Counted from the first letter of the stretch, positions 35,950-45,701 are shown. The stretch is 64,000 bases of DNA from Donghicola sp041224595 (GCF_041224595.1 NZ_JBGFGN010000131.1:45719-109718); one strand, 5' to 3'. A program made the numbers and translations. The notes: generated from the sequence alone by a model not told the origin.

Positions 35950-38900
35950 TTAGGCGCTGGCAAAGCTGCTGACGGATAGCACCATGCCCACATCACCACC
36001 GGTCAGAATGGCAATTCCAGACAGATCACGCATACCAGACAGGACACCGCGCAGCGGACGCAGCAAAACGAGTTGCTGTCCCATCAGCTCGTCCACAGGG
36101 ATCGCGCGGCGAATATCACCATAGCGCACAATCACATAGAGACCGTCTGGGCTGTCGCCAATTTTGGTCTTGCCGTTGGACAAAGGCTGGATCTTGATCA
36201 GATCCCCATCGTCCAGACGCAGCATTGCCATGTTTCGCGCTGCAACGATGGGCACGACATCTTTGCCTTGATGGATGCGCTGGATCGACTCGATGGGCAG
36301 GACGTAGCGCACATCACCAACCCGCACGACCATTCCGTCCAGAACGATCATGTGGAGCGGCAAGCTCAGATGGAACCGTTGGCCGCCTTTGGGAACAGAT
36401 GCGGTCTTGAGGCTACCACCTTTGCGCTTCACCTCTTCGAGAAGATCGTCAAAGGCTTTGGTCTGGTCGATTTCCGCGCCGTCGTCCGTCAGGTCAACAA
36501 CCACGCGGTCGTCTTCGCTGGCCAGCGAGATATGGAACTTGCCAGGCTGGGTTTCAGCCTGCATTCGCAGGGTTACCAGCGTTTTCAGGATGTGACGCAG
36601 ATCAGCGATCATGGTCTGATCCAGCATTGCATCGCCGCCGGCCACAGACAGGCGAGCACTGCCCCCATACTTGCGGGCAAGCGTTTCGACGAATGACGAC
36701 AGGGGCTTGAGCAGGACGTTTGCGGGACGAGAGCGCATTGCGACGCTTTCTTCCTGCAACTGGCCCAACTGGCTACCCAACTGCGTTTCCGCTTCGGACA
36801 GCTGCTGCAAGCGACCCATGTGGTTGTCCATGATCTCGCGCAGGATTGTACGATGACGCGCGTTCAGCGGCGGGGCATCCGAGTGCTGGATGCTCATCTC
36901 GATTTCCTGCATCAGGTCCGCCATCGCCATCTGGCGCACCATCTCTTGGACCATCGCCTGTCCAGAGCTGATCTCGCCGATGGTTTCCAGCAGACGCAGA
37001 CCGTCGCCACCCGAGCCCATCACGACATTGAAGTCGATCGGGTCGTCACCACTACCCTGAGACTGCGTGCTCTCTTCTTCCTGAACTTCTAGACGCATCT
37101 GCGAGAACAGCTTTTTCGCGCTAGGGTCGATCTGGATCAGAGTTTCCTGCAAGTGATCATCTGGCAGCGTGGTCGCAACCAGGAAGTCGAACAGCGTTAC
37201 ATCATCTTGGAACACGGTCACGTTCGTAATCATGCGGGCTTGCTTGGACGAGACCCAATCAAGAAACGCTTGCGCGATATCTTCGTCATCGTTCAGATCA
37301 GCACGGATTACCCAGAAGTTCAGGCCCGCTTCGATTGCCGATTGCGCTTTCTTCACGCTATCGGGCGACAAAACGCGGTGGAACTCTTTGGGCAGGCCCA
37401 GACGCTGCTCGATGCTCTTGGCCGTCACCATGCCCGACGCAAGGAAACAGACGGTCGAGGCTTCTTCGAACAGTTTTTCGATCTTGGAGGTGTCTGGATT
37501 GTCGCCCTGATCCAGAGCGTCGAACACCAATTCCATTGTATCCACAAAGCCGCGAGCAATCTGGATCAGGATGATGTCCGGCTTGGCACCATCCACACGC
37601 ACACGGGCGAACAAGTCGATCAGCGCCATGGTCAGCTGTGCCGCTGTTTCCATCTTGTAGTAGTTACACGCATGGAACGCGCGGCGCATCAGGCCTTCGA
37701 AACCAACGAACCAAGTCTCGCCCTGACCGTTGTTCTCTTCCAGTCCGCCACGCAGATTTGCCAGCGTGTCAAAGATGTTGTCCGCACCCCAGATCCGCAA
37801 CAGTTTGGTCGGGGTCAACAGATCAGCCGGTACCGCCCCCTGAGGCAGCACGGTTTCCACAGCCGCCAGTTCTTCGTAGAACTGCAACTCAGCCGTCCGG
37901 AAACTGCTCGCCGTGGTCGCCATCGCCAGCAGTTCTGCAGCGCGTGTCACACGCACGTACCCCTGCTCTTCGACCATTTTGATGATGGTCTGGCTCAGTT
38001 CGTCCAGCTCTTTGCCGGTAGGTTTGTTATCGGTGCTGAACCGCATGCCCGTTTCGGAAACGCGCTTGAACAGCTCTGAAAGGTTGCGAAGAACCTTGGT
38101 AGTTGGATCTTCCTTCGAAGCGGCAGGTGCAGCCGCCGCAGGAGCCTCTGCCGCAGGTACAGGGGCTGGGGCAGCGGGTGCAGGAGCCGCCGCGGCAGGC
38201 GCCGCCGGAGCGGGTCCCGCGGGCGCAGCTGGAGCAGGTGCAGCTGGCGCTGGTGCGGCAGCAGCGGGCGCGTCATCTTCGACATCATCGCCGCCGATGC
38301 CCAGATCACGTTTGCGCAGCTGCTTCAGGCGCTTGATCACATGCTTCAGAACATCCGTAGCGTTGCCGTCTGCGGACTTCATCTGATCCAGTTCGGTGAC
38401 CCAGTCGTCCAGTCCCAGCTGCTTTGCAGCATAGGACAGGCCGCTGCCCTTCTTTGCCGTATCCGACGGCATTTCCGCCGGAGATTTGGCACAAGCAGCT
38501 TCAAGGTGCTCGAGAGTCTCGGCGACCATGTCGCTGTAGATCTTGTGGTAAACCTTGTCTTCCAACAGGCGCTTGGCCGCTTCCGAGGGTGCAGAATCAT
38601 CCGCCGCAGCAGATTCCTGCGCAGGAGCAGGCTCTGCCGCGACCGGCTCCGGTTCTGGCTCGGGCGCAGGTTCCGGTGCAGCTTCGGCAACTGGTTCGGG
38701 TTCCGGCTCGGGCTGGGGTTCGGGCTCGGGCGCCGCGGCCTCTTCGGCCTCCGGGGCTGCGTCGCTCACGTCGTCCATTTCGCCGAACAGATCGTCGTCG
38801 TCACCGTAATTGGTGTCCGTCTCCCCCAGATCATCCAGAGCCGCAAACATTGACGCCATCGGGTCGCCAGCCGCCACTGCAGCAGGCGCAGCCGGAGCTT

Positions 38901-39390
38901 CGTCAGCAGGCTCGGGAGCGGGCTCTTCGCCCGCGGCTTCTGCAGCTTCTTCTTCCGGTGCAGCTGCTTCGGGAGCGTCGCCACCTTCACCAGAGTATTT
39001 TGCCACCATACGTTTCAGGTCCTCGTGCAGCTGTTCCGAAGGTCCGGACTCGACGTCCGCACGAGTGGCGGCTGTTTCGTCCAACATGCCGCGCAGGGTG
39101 TCCCCGGTCAGCATCAGGATATCCAGAATCTCTGAATTAAGAGGCACGCCTTGATCGCGCACGAGGCCGATCAAGTCTTCGCCTACGTGGGCACGGCTCT
39201 CGACAGTCGCCAGACCCAGAACACGGGAGTTCCCCTTAAAGGTATGCACAGCGCGGAACAGAGCACCGATGTGATCCTTGGGGTCACCCTCGCCGTCCTG
39301 CAACGACTCGAGCGCCTCTTCCATAGCATCAAGGGCCTGCGCACCATCGTCTGCGTAGAGTTCCCAAATTTCGTCCATTTCGTCGTTCAT
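35950..39390 (-). CDS. cheA3: CheA3-type chemotaxis protein: HPt plus CheW domain, degenerate kinase
   Basis: A 1146-residue CheA relative. The N-terminal HPt domain has phosphoacceptor His49 in AVHTFKGNSR. A very Ala/Pro/Glu-rich tract covers about residues 140-270 and 380-445. A long helical middle of about 500 residues follows, then a C-terminal CheW-like P5 domain (about 1015-1140; VRYVLPIESIQRIH, PVDELMGQQLVLLRPL). The region before P5 keeps vestiges of an ATPase fold, but the N box (HxxRNxxDHG) and G boxes are gone. It therefore should not phosphorylate itself; the kinase would be the partner CheA at 44490. In R. sphaeroides CheA3 the middle part also dephosphorylates CheY6. Last gene of the operon. 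Confidence 0.85.
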   Translation of the reverse strand: MNDEMDEIWELYADDGAQALDAMEEALESLQDGEGDPKDHIGALFRAVHTFKGNSRVLGLATVESRAHVGEDLIGLVRDQGVPLNSEILDILMLTGDTLRGMLDETAATRADVESGPSEQLHEDLKRMVAKYSGEGGDAPEAAAPEEEAAEAAGEEPAPEPADEAPAAPAAVAAGDPMASMFAALDDLGETDTNYGDDDDLFGEMDDVSDAAPEAEEAAAPEPEPQPEPEPEPVAEAAPEPAPEPEPEPVAAEPAPAQESAAADDSAPSEAAKRLLEDKVYHKIYSDMVAETLEHLEAACAKSPAEMPSDTAKKGSGLSYAAKQLGLDDWVTELDQMKSADGNATDVLKHVIKRLKQLRKRDLGIGGDDVEDDAPAAAAPAPAAPAPAAPAGPAPAAPAAAAPAPAAPAPVPAAEAPAAAAPAASKEDPTTKVLRNLSELFKRVSETGMRFSTDNKPTGKELDELSQTIIKMVEEQGYVRVTRAAELLAMATTASSFRTAELQFYEELAAVETVLPQGAVPADLLTPTKLLRIWGADNIFDTLANLRGGLEENNGQGETWFVGFEGLMRRAFHACNYYKMETAAQLTMALIDLFARVRVDGAKPDIILIQIARGFVDTMELVFDALDQGDNPDTSKIEKLFEEASTVCFLASGMVTAKSIEQRLGLPKEFHRVLSPDSVKKAQSAIEAGLNFWVIRADLNDDEDIAQAFLDWVSSKQARMITNVTVFQDDVTLFDFLVATTLPDDHLQETLIQIDPSAKKLFSQMRLEVQEEESTQSQGSGDDPIDFNVVMGSGGDGLRLLETIGEISSGQAMVQEMVRQMAMADLMQEIEMSIQHSDAPPLNARHRTILREIMDNHMGRLQQLSEAETQLGSQLGQLQEESVAMRSRPANVLLKPLSSFVETLARKYGGSARLSVAGGDAMLDQTMIADLRHILKTLVTLRMQAETQPGKFHISLASEDDRVVVDLTDDGAEIDQTKAFDDLLEEVKRKGGSLKTASVPKGGQRFHLSLPLHMIVLDGMVVRVGDVRYVLPIESIQRIHQGKDVVPIVAARNMAMLRLDDGDLIKIQPLSNGKTKIGDSPDGLYVIVRYGDIRRAIPVDELMGQQLVLLRPLRGVLSGMRDLSGIAILTGGDVGMVLSVSSFASA
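38100..38280 (-). repeat. Ala-Pro low-complexity tract inside cheA3-like gene
   Basis: The reverse strand repeats GCA/GCC and CCT/CCG codons, giving a run of PAAPAPA-type residues of about 55 positions; a second Glu-Pro tract lies at about 38635-38740. These are flexible linkers between the HPt and the middle domain, and likely sites of strand slippage. Confidence 0.7.
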
Positions 39391-39444
39391 GGTCTACTTC
39401 CTTGATGCAACGAGATTCATGGAAAGAGCGAGCGGGGCGGCCGA

Positions 39445-39852
39445 TTAGGCCGCTTCAACCAGCGAACGCATCACGCGGCGCAGCTCGTCACCGACACGTT
39501 CTTCGAGGTCGTGGGACACTGTGCCCGAGGGCTTGGTCACAACACCGTCTGCGCCCAGTTCGCGGGCTTTGGCTGCCAGAGGCGAGCCGGATACGGTCAC
39601 CGAGGACAGCATGCAGATTTTTGCACGGGTCTTCAGCTTGGCGTGACGCAGAAATTCGAGGCCGTCCATGACGGGCATTTCGATGTCCAGCAAGATCAGG
39701 TCCAGATCTTCGTGGTCCGACAGTTTATCCAGCGCGTCCTGACCGTTGGCCGCCTGGGCCACCATTTTGAAATCGGGCAGGGTTTTGAGGAAGCTGGAGA
39801 TGTAGAGGCGCATCATCGCGGCGTCGTCTACGATCATTACTTTGTATGGCAT
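39445..39852 (-). CDS. cheY: CheY-type response regulator (CheY6 position)
   Basis: A 135-residue single receiver domain: acidic pair DD at 9-10 (KVMIVDDAAMMRLY), phospho-Asp56 in LLDIEMPVMDG, switch Ser in MLSSVT and Lys in VTKPSG. The C-terminal helix carries an added acidic/basic segment (SHDLEERVGDELRRVM), and the sequence is closer to CheB receivers than to E. coli CheY. In R. sphaeroides CheY6 holds this position and is the regulator essential for stopping the motor. Start at 39852 is preceded by GAGG; the longer frame is not supported. Confidence 0.88.
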   Translation of the reverse strand: MPYKVMIVDDAAMMRLYISSFLKTLPDFKMVAQAANGQDALDKLSDHEDLDLILLDIEMPVMDGLEFLRHAKLKTRAKICMLSSVTVSGSPLAAKARELGADGVVTKPSGTVSHDLEERVGDELRRVMRSLVEAA

Positions 39853-39921
39853 GTGAGGTTCTCCAAAATTCGGCGATTGGGGGAGAGCACCGAGCCGGGC
39901 TTGGCTCGGCACAGGGTCAGT

Positions 39922-41826
39922 TTAGAAATTTCCAAAGCCACGCTCGTCGCGGTCTGCGTTCGACGCACCACCCGCACCGGCCATAGCCATGTTTCCGCCC
40001 ATCATCTTGGTGATCTGGGCCATCATTTCAGGCGAGAGGTTGCTGAGATCGGGCATACCCGCAGCGCCCTTCTTGCTCTCACGCAGCTTGAAACGACCGA
40101 TTTCATTGCGCATCTGCGTGGTGGCAGAGGTCATCTGAGAGCTGGTCGATGCCAGTTCCTCGGCCTGTTGGCTGGTCGCCAGTGCAGCTTTGGCGATCTC
40201 GCCGATTGCGTCGTTGATCTGGGCCACACCGCGGGACTGTTCACCCGAAGCCTGATCGATCTCGGAGACGATGTTGCGGACCTTCTGAATATCGCCTGCG
40301 ATCTGGCTGAACGCTTCGCTCGTCTCATTCGCGATGCGAACACCCGAGGTCACACGGCTTGCCGAGCTCTCGATCAGATCAGAGGTTTCGCGCGCCGCTT
40401 TGGCCGAGCGGCCAGCAAGGTTGCGAACTTCCTGAGCCACCACCGCGAAGCCGCGACCATGCTGACCAGCGCGGGCCGCTTCGACAGCCGCGTTCAGCGC
40501 CAGCAAGTTGGTCTGGAAGGCGATTTCGTCGATGACCTTGATGATCTTGGCGATGTCTTGCGAAGAGGTGTTGATCCCTTCCATCGCTTCGACCATCTGC
40601 GTGATCTTCTGGTTGCCCACGTCGGCGACCTGTGCAGCGGCCTGCACCAGCTTCGACGCTTCTTGGGCATTCGACGCGTTGGCACGGACCTGAGCATCGG
40701 TTTCTTCGACCGAGGCCGACACCTCGTCCACCGAGGACGATGCGATCTGGCTGTTGGTGGCCAGCTTCTGCGAGGCGTCGTTCATTTGGCCCGAAGTCCC
40801 CGAGATCTGTTCGATCTGGCTTGAGAACATGCTGAACACATTATCGAGGTGGTTGAACGCGCGTTCAAAGCTCTGGACGATCCGTGCGTACTCACCGCCA
40901 AACTTGGACGGGTCAACCTTGATATCCAAATTGCCCGCAACAATCGCATCCGACATCGCCTCGATTTCATCGGTGAGCGAACGGAAGGTTTCACGCTGGC
41001 GTTCGACAGTCTCGTGCAGGAATGCCTTCTTGCGAGGCTGCTTGGGATATTCGATGTCGAAGTCGCCTTTGCCGAACGCATCGAACACCTTCATGACGGT
41101 CGCCTTGGTGTTGATGTGCGCGCGCACCATCTCGTTGACCATCATCGCTGCATCGCGGAACTGAGGCACGGGGTTGTTAGAGCCATCCATAAAGACATCG
41201 ATGTCACCACAGTCGTGAGCCATCGCCATATTGTTCATATCAGCGATGAACTGGCGGATGCCCTCTTGGTTGGCCACGTTCTTGGTCACGTCAGTGAATT
41301 CGACCACGTAGTAGTCTTCACCACCCTCGTTGTGCTTCGAGATCATCGCATCAATAGCAAAGCCATCCAGGCGGATCGGAACATCGGTCGCAGCGGTCAT
41401 GTTTTCCAGCGTTGAACGTTGCTGCTGCGGGATCTTGTGGAAGAGGTCGATGTTGGTACCCACCATCGCTCCTGCGGAAAAGCCCGGCACCGCGCCTTTG
41501 AGAAGCGCTTCGTTGTTCGACATCAAAGTCATGCAGGATGGGTTGGCGTACCGGATGATCATGTCGCTGTCCACCAAGGCAACGGCTGTCCGCAGTTGCC
41601 CAAGAACTCCGCACTCAGCTACTTTTTGCCAACCGGCTGTGGAGGTGTCTTTCTGACTGGCGTTCATTTCTTCGGTCCTTTGTGGAACTTCCGCAGGTGT
41701 TTCGGCGGGAACTGGTTCAATTCTGGCGCTGGGGCCGGTTGATTTGGTTTGTGCCGCGGCCCCCGTTCTCTTGACTGGGGTACGTCGCGCCGGAGTTCGG
41801 CGAGGTGGCTTATCGTCGTCGGTCAT
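39922..41826 (-). CDS. tlpT: Soluble chemoreceptor with PAS domain (TlpT position)
   Basis: A 634-residue methyl-accepting protein without any membrane helix. It opens with a basic, Pro/Thr-rich N-terminus ([16 protein letters not shown]), followed by a PAS-like sensor at about 70-190 ([22 protein letters not shown]). A linker and the conserved signalling hairpin follow (about 420-470: [44 protein letters not shown]). It would organise a cytoplasmic chemosensory cluster with the two CheA proteins. The ATG at 41826 has GAGGAGGA six bases upstream. In R. sphaeroides the charged N-terminus of TlpT works with the ParA-like PpfA, but no ppfA gene is present here. Confidence 0.88.
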   Translation of the reverse strand: MTDDDKPPRRTPARRTPVKRTGAAAQTKSTGPSARIEPVPAETPAEVPQRTEEMNASQKDTSTAGWQKVAECGVLGQLRTAVALVDSDMIIRYANPSCMTLMSNNEALLKGAVPGFSAGAMVGTNIDLFHKIPQQQRSTLENMTAATDVPIRLDGFAIDAMISKHNEGGEDYYVVEFTDVTKNVANQEGIRQFIADMNNMAMAHDCGDIDVFMDGSNNPVPQFRDAAMMVNEMVRAHINTKATVMKVFDAFGKGDFDIEYPKQPRKKAFLHETVERQRETFRSLTDEIEAMSDAIVAGNLDIKVDPSKFGGEYARIVQSFERAFNHLDNVFSMFSSQIEQISGTSGQMNDASQKLATNSQIASSSVDEVSASVEETDAQVRANASNAQEASKLVQAAAQVADVGNQKITQMVEAMEGINTSSQDIAKIIKVIDEIAFQTNLLALNAAVEAARAGQHGRGFAVVAQEVRNLAGRSAKAARETSDLIESSASRVTSGVRIANETSEAFSQIAGDIQKVRNIVSEIDQASGEQSRGVAQINDAIGEIAKAALATSQQAEELASTSSQMTSATTQMRNEIGRFKLRESKKGAAGMPDLSNLSPEMMAQITKMMGGNMAMAGAGGASNADRDERGFGNF

Positions 41827-42005
41827 GTGCATTCCTCCTCTGTCCGATGGTCTCCGGGGATTTTGGCCTCAGCTCAGCGCGTCCGCCCGTCGCATACGCA
41901 TACCGTGGGACGGTCCGAGCCTCTCTTGGGGCCGTCTCCTGCCAGATCCTGCTCAGGCAGGTACTGGCGAACCGGAGCGCGTATGTGAGCAGACGCTGCA
42001 TCGGA

Positions 42006-42536
42006 TCAGGCTTTCGCCAGTTTGGGTGCGATGACGTCCATGTCAGAGACCAAGAGCGGCACATCCAGCAGGATCACCACACGCTCGTCCACACGGCCCA
42101 GACCGCTAACGACGCTGCGACCATCGCCCGAGCCAAAGCCGCTGGCGGCATCGATATTGTCATCGGGGATGTCGATCACTTCGCGGACACGGTCCACAAT
42201 CAGGCCCATCGGCGCATCATTGACCTCGAGCACAATCACAACCGTACGGTCGTCATAAGGGCGCTCGTTCATACCGAAACGCAGGCGGACATCCATCAGC
42301 GGAATGACCTTGCCGCGCAGGTTGATCACACCTTTGATGTAGTCGGGCACATCAGGGACCACCATGATACGCTGCATGCCGACGATTTCAGTCACCATGC
42401 CGATCGACATGCCGTAGTCCTCTTCGCCTACGGCAAAAGTCAGGTACATGCTGTCGATGCTTTCCGCGTCGACGACCCCTTCTTCCATGGACACGCGGTT
42501 TTCTACCGCTGTCTCTGCTGCAACTTGCGCTGTCAT
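42006..42536 (-). CDS. cheW: Chemotaxis coupling protein CheW
   Basis: A 176-residue CheW with an N-terminal extension of about 28 residues rich in Glu/Ala. The CheW fold follows (YLTFAVGEEDYGMSIGMVTEIVG, PDYIKGVINLRGKVIPLMDVRLRFGM with the conserved NLRG, and MGLIVDRVREVIDI). It links the soluble receptor to the CheA proteins. Two bases separate it from cheB. Confidence 0.92.
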   Translation of the reverse strand: MTAQVAAETAVENRVSMEEGVVDAESIDSMYLTFAVGEEDYGMSIGMVTEIVGMQRIMVVPDVPDYIKGVINLRGKVIPLMDVRLRFGMNERPYDDRTVVIVLEVNDAPMGLIVDRVREVIDIPDDNIDAASGFGSGDGRSVVSGLGRVDERVVILLDVPLLVSDMDVIAPKLAKA

Positions 42537-42538
42537 TT

Positions 42539-43690
42539 TCAGTTTCCTTTCCTGAGAGGCGTGGAAAAAATATTCTCTTCTGGGAGCGGGGGCGGTGAGA
42601 TCCCGATCGAGGACATCATCACCCCAGCCACGTTATTTAGCGGGACCAGCGACTCTGCCGCGCCGGTTTCCCAAGCCGCCGCGGGCATCCCCCAGACGAC
42701 GCTACTGGATTCGTCTTGGGCAAAAGTCCGCCCTCCGACACGACGGATCATTCCCAGACTCTGCGCGCCATCCCGGCCCATCCCGGTCAGCAGCGCGGCC
42801 GAGACACGAGGGGCCGCGTAGTTGGCAACAGAAGCAAACAGAACATCCACCGACGGGCGGGAGTAACAGACTGGGTCACCTTGGTTCAGCACGACACAGA
42901 GCCCGTTGGGACTGGGCCGCACGACCATGTGGGTTTCCCCACCAGGAGCCAGAAGGACGAGGCCCTGACGCAGCAGATCACCGTGCTGCGCTTCGCGAAC
43001 CTCGACCCGACACGTATCATTCAAACGACGCGCAAAAGCATTCGTAAAGCCCGCGGGCATATGTTGAACAACAACTGTCGCCGGCGCGTCTTTGGGCAGC
43101 TGTGCGAGAACTGTGCCAAGCGCCCGAACGCCCCCAGTCGAGGCCCCAATTGCAAACACCCAGCGGGCATTCAGTTGTGGATTGGCCGAGTGCAGATTTT
43201 CTGGCGCAGAAGGCTGGTTCGCTGTCCGTCGTTGCCGCGCGCTAATCGAAGGCGCGGGAACCGCCTCTTCTTGGACATGGGCATGGCGTGCCGCCTTGAG
43301 ACTGACGCGGATCTGACTGGTGATGCCCGCGATATCCTGACCCGCAACCATTTTAGGTTTTGGCAGCACATCAACGGCGCCAGCCTGCAAGGCCTCGATC
43401 GTGGCACGTGCCCCATTCGATGTCTGCGAAGACACGATAATCGTCGGGATCGGATCCTTCGAGATCTCTTCCTTCAGGAACGTCAGGCCATCCATCTGGG
43501 GCATCTCGATATCCAACGAAATGACATCAGGACGGCGAATACCGATGAACTGTCGCGCCTGCTCTGCGTTGGCAGCTGCACCGACCAATTCAAACTCGGG
43601 ATCGCTCTTGATCCCTTGGGCCAAGAACCTGCGGAACATCGCAGAGTCATCTATGATCAGAACCCGGATGGGGCGTTCAGAACGGTTCAT
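42539..43690 (-). CDS. cheB: Chemotaxis methylesterase/glutamine deamidase CheB
   Basis: A 383-residue protein with a receiver domain (DD at 14-15, phospho-Asp60 in ISLDIEMPQMDG, Lys in PKPK). A linker and the methylesterase domain follow: GASTGG with the catalytic Ser, VVVQHMPAGFTNAFARRLN with the catalytic His, and TGMGRDGAQ with the catalytic Asp. It removes methyl groups from receptor glutamates when phosphorylated. Start at 43690 overlaps the cheR stop (ATGA). Confidence 0.94.
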   Translation of the reverse strand: MNRSERPIRVLIIDDSAMFRRFLAQGIKSDPEFELVGAAANAEQARQFIGIRRPDVISLDIEMPQMDGLTFLKEEISKDPIPTIIVSSQTSNGARATIEALQAGAVDVLPKPKMVAGQDIAGITSQIRVSLKAARHAHVQEEAVPAPSISARQRRTANQPSAPENLHSANPQLNARWVFAIGASTGGVRALGTVLAQLPKDAPATVVVQHMPAGFTNAFARRLNDTCRVEVREAQHGDLLRQGLVLLAPGGETHMVVRPSPNGLCVVLNQGDPVCYSRPSVDVLFASVANYAAPRVSAALLTGMGRDGAQSLGMIRRVGGRTFAQDESSSVVWGMPAAAWETGAAESLVPLNNVAGVMMSSIGISPPPLPEENIFSTPLRKGN

Positions 43691-44493
43691 GCCGGCCTCC
43701 GGTAGATGCCTGCGCACACGGGTTCCCAACGCGATCCCAGATCGCGGATCGATTCTGTGACAGAGGTGATCAACCAGCCACCGGGCTCGGTCGCGTCGTA
43801 GATTGCTTCGAGCGTGCCGATCTGATCCTCGCGGTCAAAGTAGTAGAGGATGTTGCGGCAGAACACGACTTGGAACGGATGGATGAACGGATAGGGACGC
43901 GCCTTCAGGTTCATGCGGCGGAAGGTGCAGCAATGACGCAACTCGGGGCGCACGTGAAACTGGTCCATCCCTGTCGGCTCGAAATAACGCCGCAGGATCA
44001 TGGGATCGGTATGGGCGAACTGGCGTTGTGGAAAGACTCCCATCTCGGCGCGCTGCACAACAGGCTCGCTGATATCGGTGCCAAGGATTTTCAATCGCTT
44101 CAATGCGTTCAGACCCAAGGATTCTGCGATCATGATGGCAACGGTGTACGCCTCGTCTCCGGTCGAAGCGGCAGCGCTCCAGACGCGCATCTCTGTACGG
44201 TCCGCCAGCAGCGGAATGATCATTTCGCGGAAGTTGTCCAGAACTTCGGGTTCGCGGAAGAAATAGGTGTGATTGGTAGAGGCCGCGTGCATGACAGCCA
44301 ACTCCACATCCTGCGGAGGGTTGTTCAGCAGATCACGGGCCAAACCGTTCAGATCGTTGTATTCAAAACGACGGGTCACGCGCGCAAGACGCTGCCGCAG
44401 GAGATCCTGCTTGTTGTCCGCAAAATTGATACCGCAACGATGCGATAGCCAATTCCGGATCTGTTCGTATCCCGTCTGGTCGAGTGCCGTCAT
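43687..44493 (-). CDS. cheR: Chemotaxis protein methyltransferase CheR
   Basis: A 268-residue SAM-dependent enzyme methylating receptor glutamates. It shows the N-terminal helical domain (RNWLSHRCGINFADNKQDLLRQRL), VWSAAASTGDEAYTVAIMIAE for SAM binding, and the late motif FHPFQVVFCRNILYYFDREDQIG of CheR. Coupled by ATGA overlaps to the CheA and CheB genes. Confidence 0.94.
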   Translation of the reverse strand: MTALDQTGYEQIRNWLSHRCGINFADNKQDLLRQRLARVTRRFEYNDLNGLARDLLNNPPQDVELAVMHAASTNHTYFFREPEVLDNFREMIIPLLADRTEMRVWSAAASTGDEAYTVAIMIAESLGLNALKRLKILGTDISEPVVQRAEMGVFPQRQFAHTDPMILRRYFEPTGMDQFHVRPELRHCCTFRRMNLKARPYPFIHPFQVVFCRNILYYFDREDQIGTLEAIYDATEPGGWLITSVTESIRDLGSRWEPVCAGIYRRPA

Positions 44494-45701
44494 CTCTCTT
44501 CCCCAGAGGCCAGACGTTCACAGTCCAGTACGATTGCGACTTCACCCGAAGCGAGCAGCGCGCAGCCCCAGCTCGCCCGCACTTTGGCCAGCGAACCGAC
44601 AAGCGGCTTCATCACGACTTGTTGGCGATCCAGAACTTCGTCCACCGGGACAGCGATAGCGCCCCGCGCGGTCTGGAAAACGATGCACACCATATCGACC
44701 AACGGGGTCAAACTGGTGATCTTTGTGCCATAGAACTTCTCAAGCCGAAGAACGGGGATGAAGCTCCCGCGCAGCTTGAGCATTTCGGTCCCCTTGTCGG
44801 CAGAGACGCCGACCAGATCGGACATGCCCGGCTTCACAATTTCAGCAACATCGTCGACGGGCACAGTAAAGAGCTGCTTGCCCAAGCGCAGCAAAATGCT
44901 GTCAAGAAAGGCGAGCGACACAGGAATGTGTAGCGATACCGTGGTGCCGTTATTCTCTTCGGATTCGACGGCGATGCGGCCACGCAGGTCGGTCATGGTC
45001 GTGTTCAGAACATCCATGCCCACGCCGCGACCGGACAGGGTCGAGACCTTTTCAGCTGTTGAGAAACCAGGCTCGAAAATAACCTTCCACAGGCGTTCGG
45101 GCTCGGGCTCTTCTCTCTCACCAAAGAAACCACGCTTACGAGCGATATTCAGAATTTTTTCACGGTTCAGACCGCGGCCATCATCAATGACCTGAATACG
45201 GACTTCGCTGCCCACCTGCTGCGCAGCCAGACGGATCATGCCTTTTTTGGATTTGCCGTTCGCCACACGCTCGTCCGGCGGCTCAAGGCCGTGGTCCGCA
45301 GAGTTTCTGACGACGTGAAGCAGCGGATCGTACAACTTGTCCGCAACCAGCTTGTCGATAGCCGTATCGGCACCAACGATATCAAGGTCGATGATTTTAC
45401 CGGTCTCGCGCTCGAGTTCGCGGATCATGCGCTTCAGGCGGCGGAATACTTCACCGACAGGGACCAGACGCAGCTCAGTGGCAGCGTCCTGAACTTCGCG
45501 CACAATCATAGAAAGGCGGTGCGCCGCGGCATCAAACCCCACAAGGTCGAGCCCCGCGAGGTCTGGGGAATTTACCGTTTCAGAAACGCTGAGCGACAAC
45601 TCGCCCACCAAATCCATAAGACGGCCGATCTTGTCCGATGAAACGCGCAGGAGCGCGCCACCGCTGGACTTTTCTGATGTGGCTTCGGGACTTGCGCTCA
45701 T
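44490..45701 (-). CDS. cheA4: CheA4-type histidine kinase: P3-P4-P5, no HPt domain
   Basis: A 403-residue CheA fragment by design rather than truncation. Residues 18-75 form the P3 dimerisation helices (LLRVSSDKIGRLMDLVGELSLSVSE). Residues about 85-265 form the ATPase with an intact N box (HVVRNSADHG at 129-138), G1 (IDDGRGL) and G2 (LSGRGVGMDVL). Residues 270-400 form the CheW-like P5. The P1 phosphoacceptor and P2 domains are absent, so the phosphoryl group must go to another protein; the obvious acceptor is His49 of the long CheA at 35950. This is the CheA4/CheA3 division known from R. sphaeroides. First gene of the operon. Confidence 0.9.
   Translation of the reverse strand: MSASPEATSEKSSGGALLRVSSDKIGRLMDLVGELSLSVSETVNSPDLAGLDLVGFDAAAHRLSMIVREVQDAATELRLVPVGEVFRRLKRMIRELERETGKIIDLDIVGADTAIDKLVADKLYDPLLHVVRNSADHGLEPPDERVANGKSKKGMIRLAAQQVGSEVRIQVIDDGRGLNREKILNIARKRGFFGEREEPEPERLWKVIFEPGFSTAEKVSTLSGRGVGMDVLNTTMTDLRGRIAVESEENNGTTVSLHIPVSLAFLDSILLRLGKQLFTVPVDDVAEIVKPGMSDLVGVSADKGTEMLKLRGSFIPVLRLEKFYGTKITSLTPLVDMVCIVFQTARGAIAVPVDEVLDRQQVVMKPLVGSLAKVRASWGCALLASGEVAIVLDCERLASGEER

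Noticed and set aside
38100..38750. Repeated short motifs that might look like a tandem-repeat locus
   Set aside because: They are Ala/Pro and Glu/Pro codon runs within one open frame of the long cheA, with no regular spacer-repeat structure, so neither CRISPR nor satellite DNA.
39511..40824. Plus-strand open frame of 437 codons
   Set aside because: Shadow of the cheY and receptor genes; His/Asp/Arg-rich with no domain pattern.
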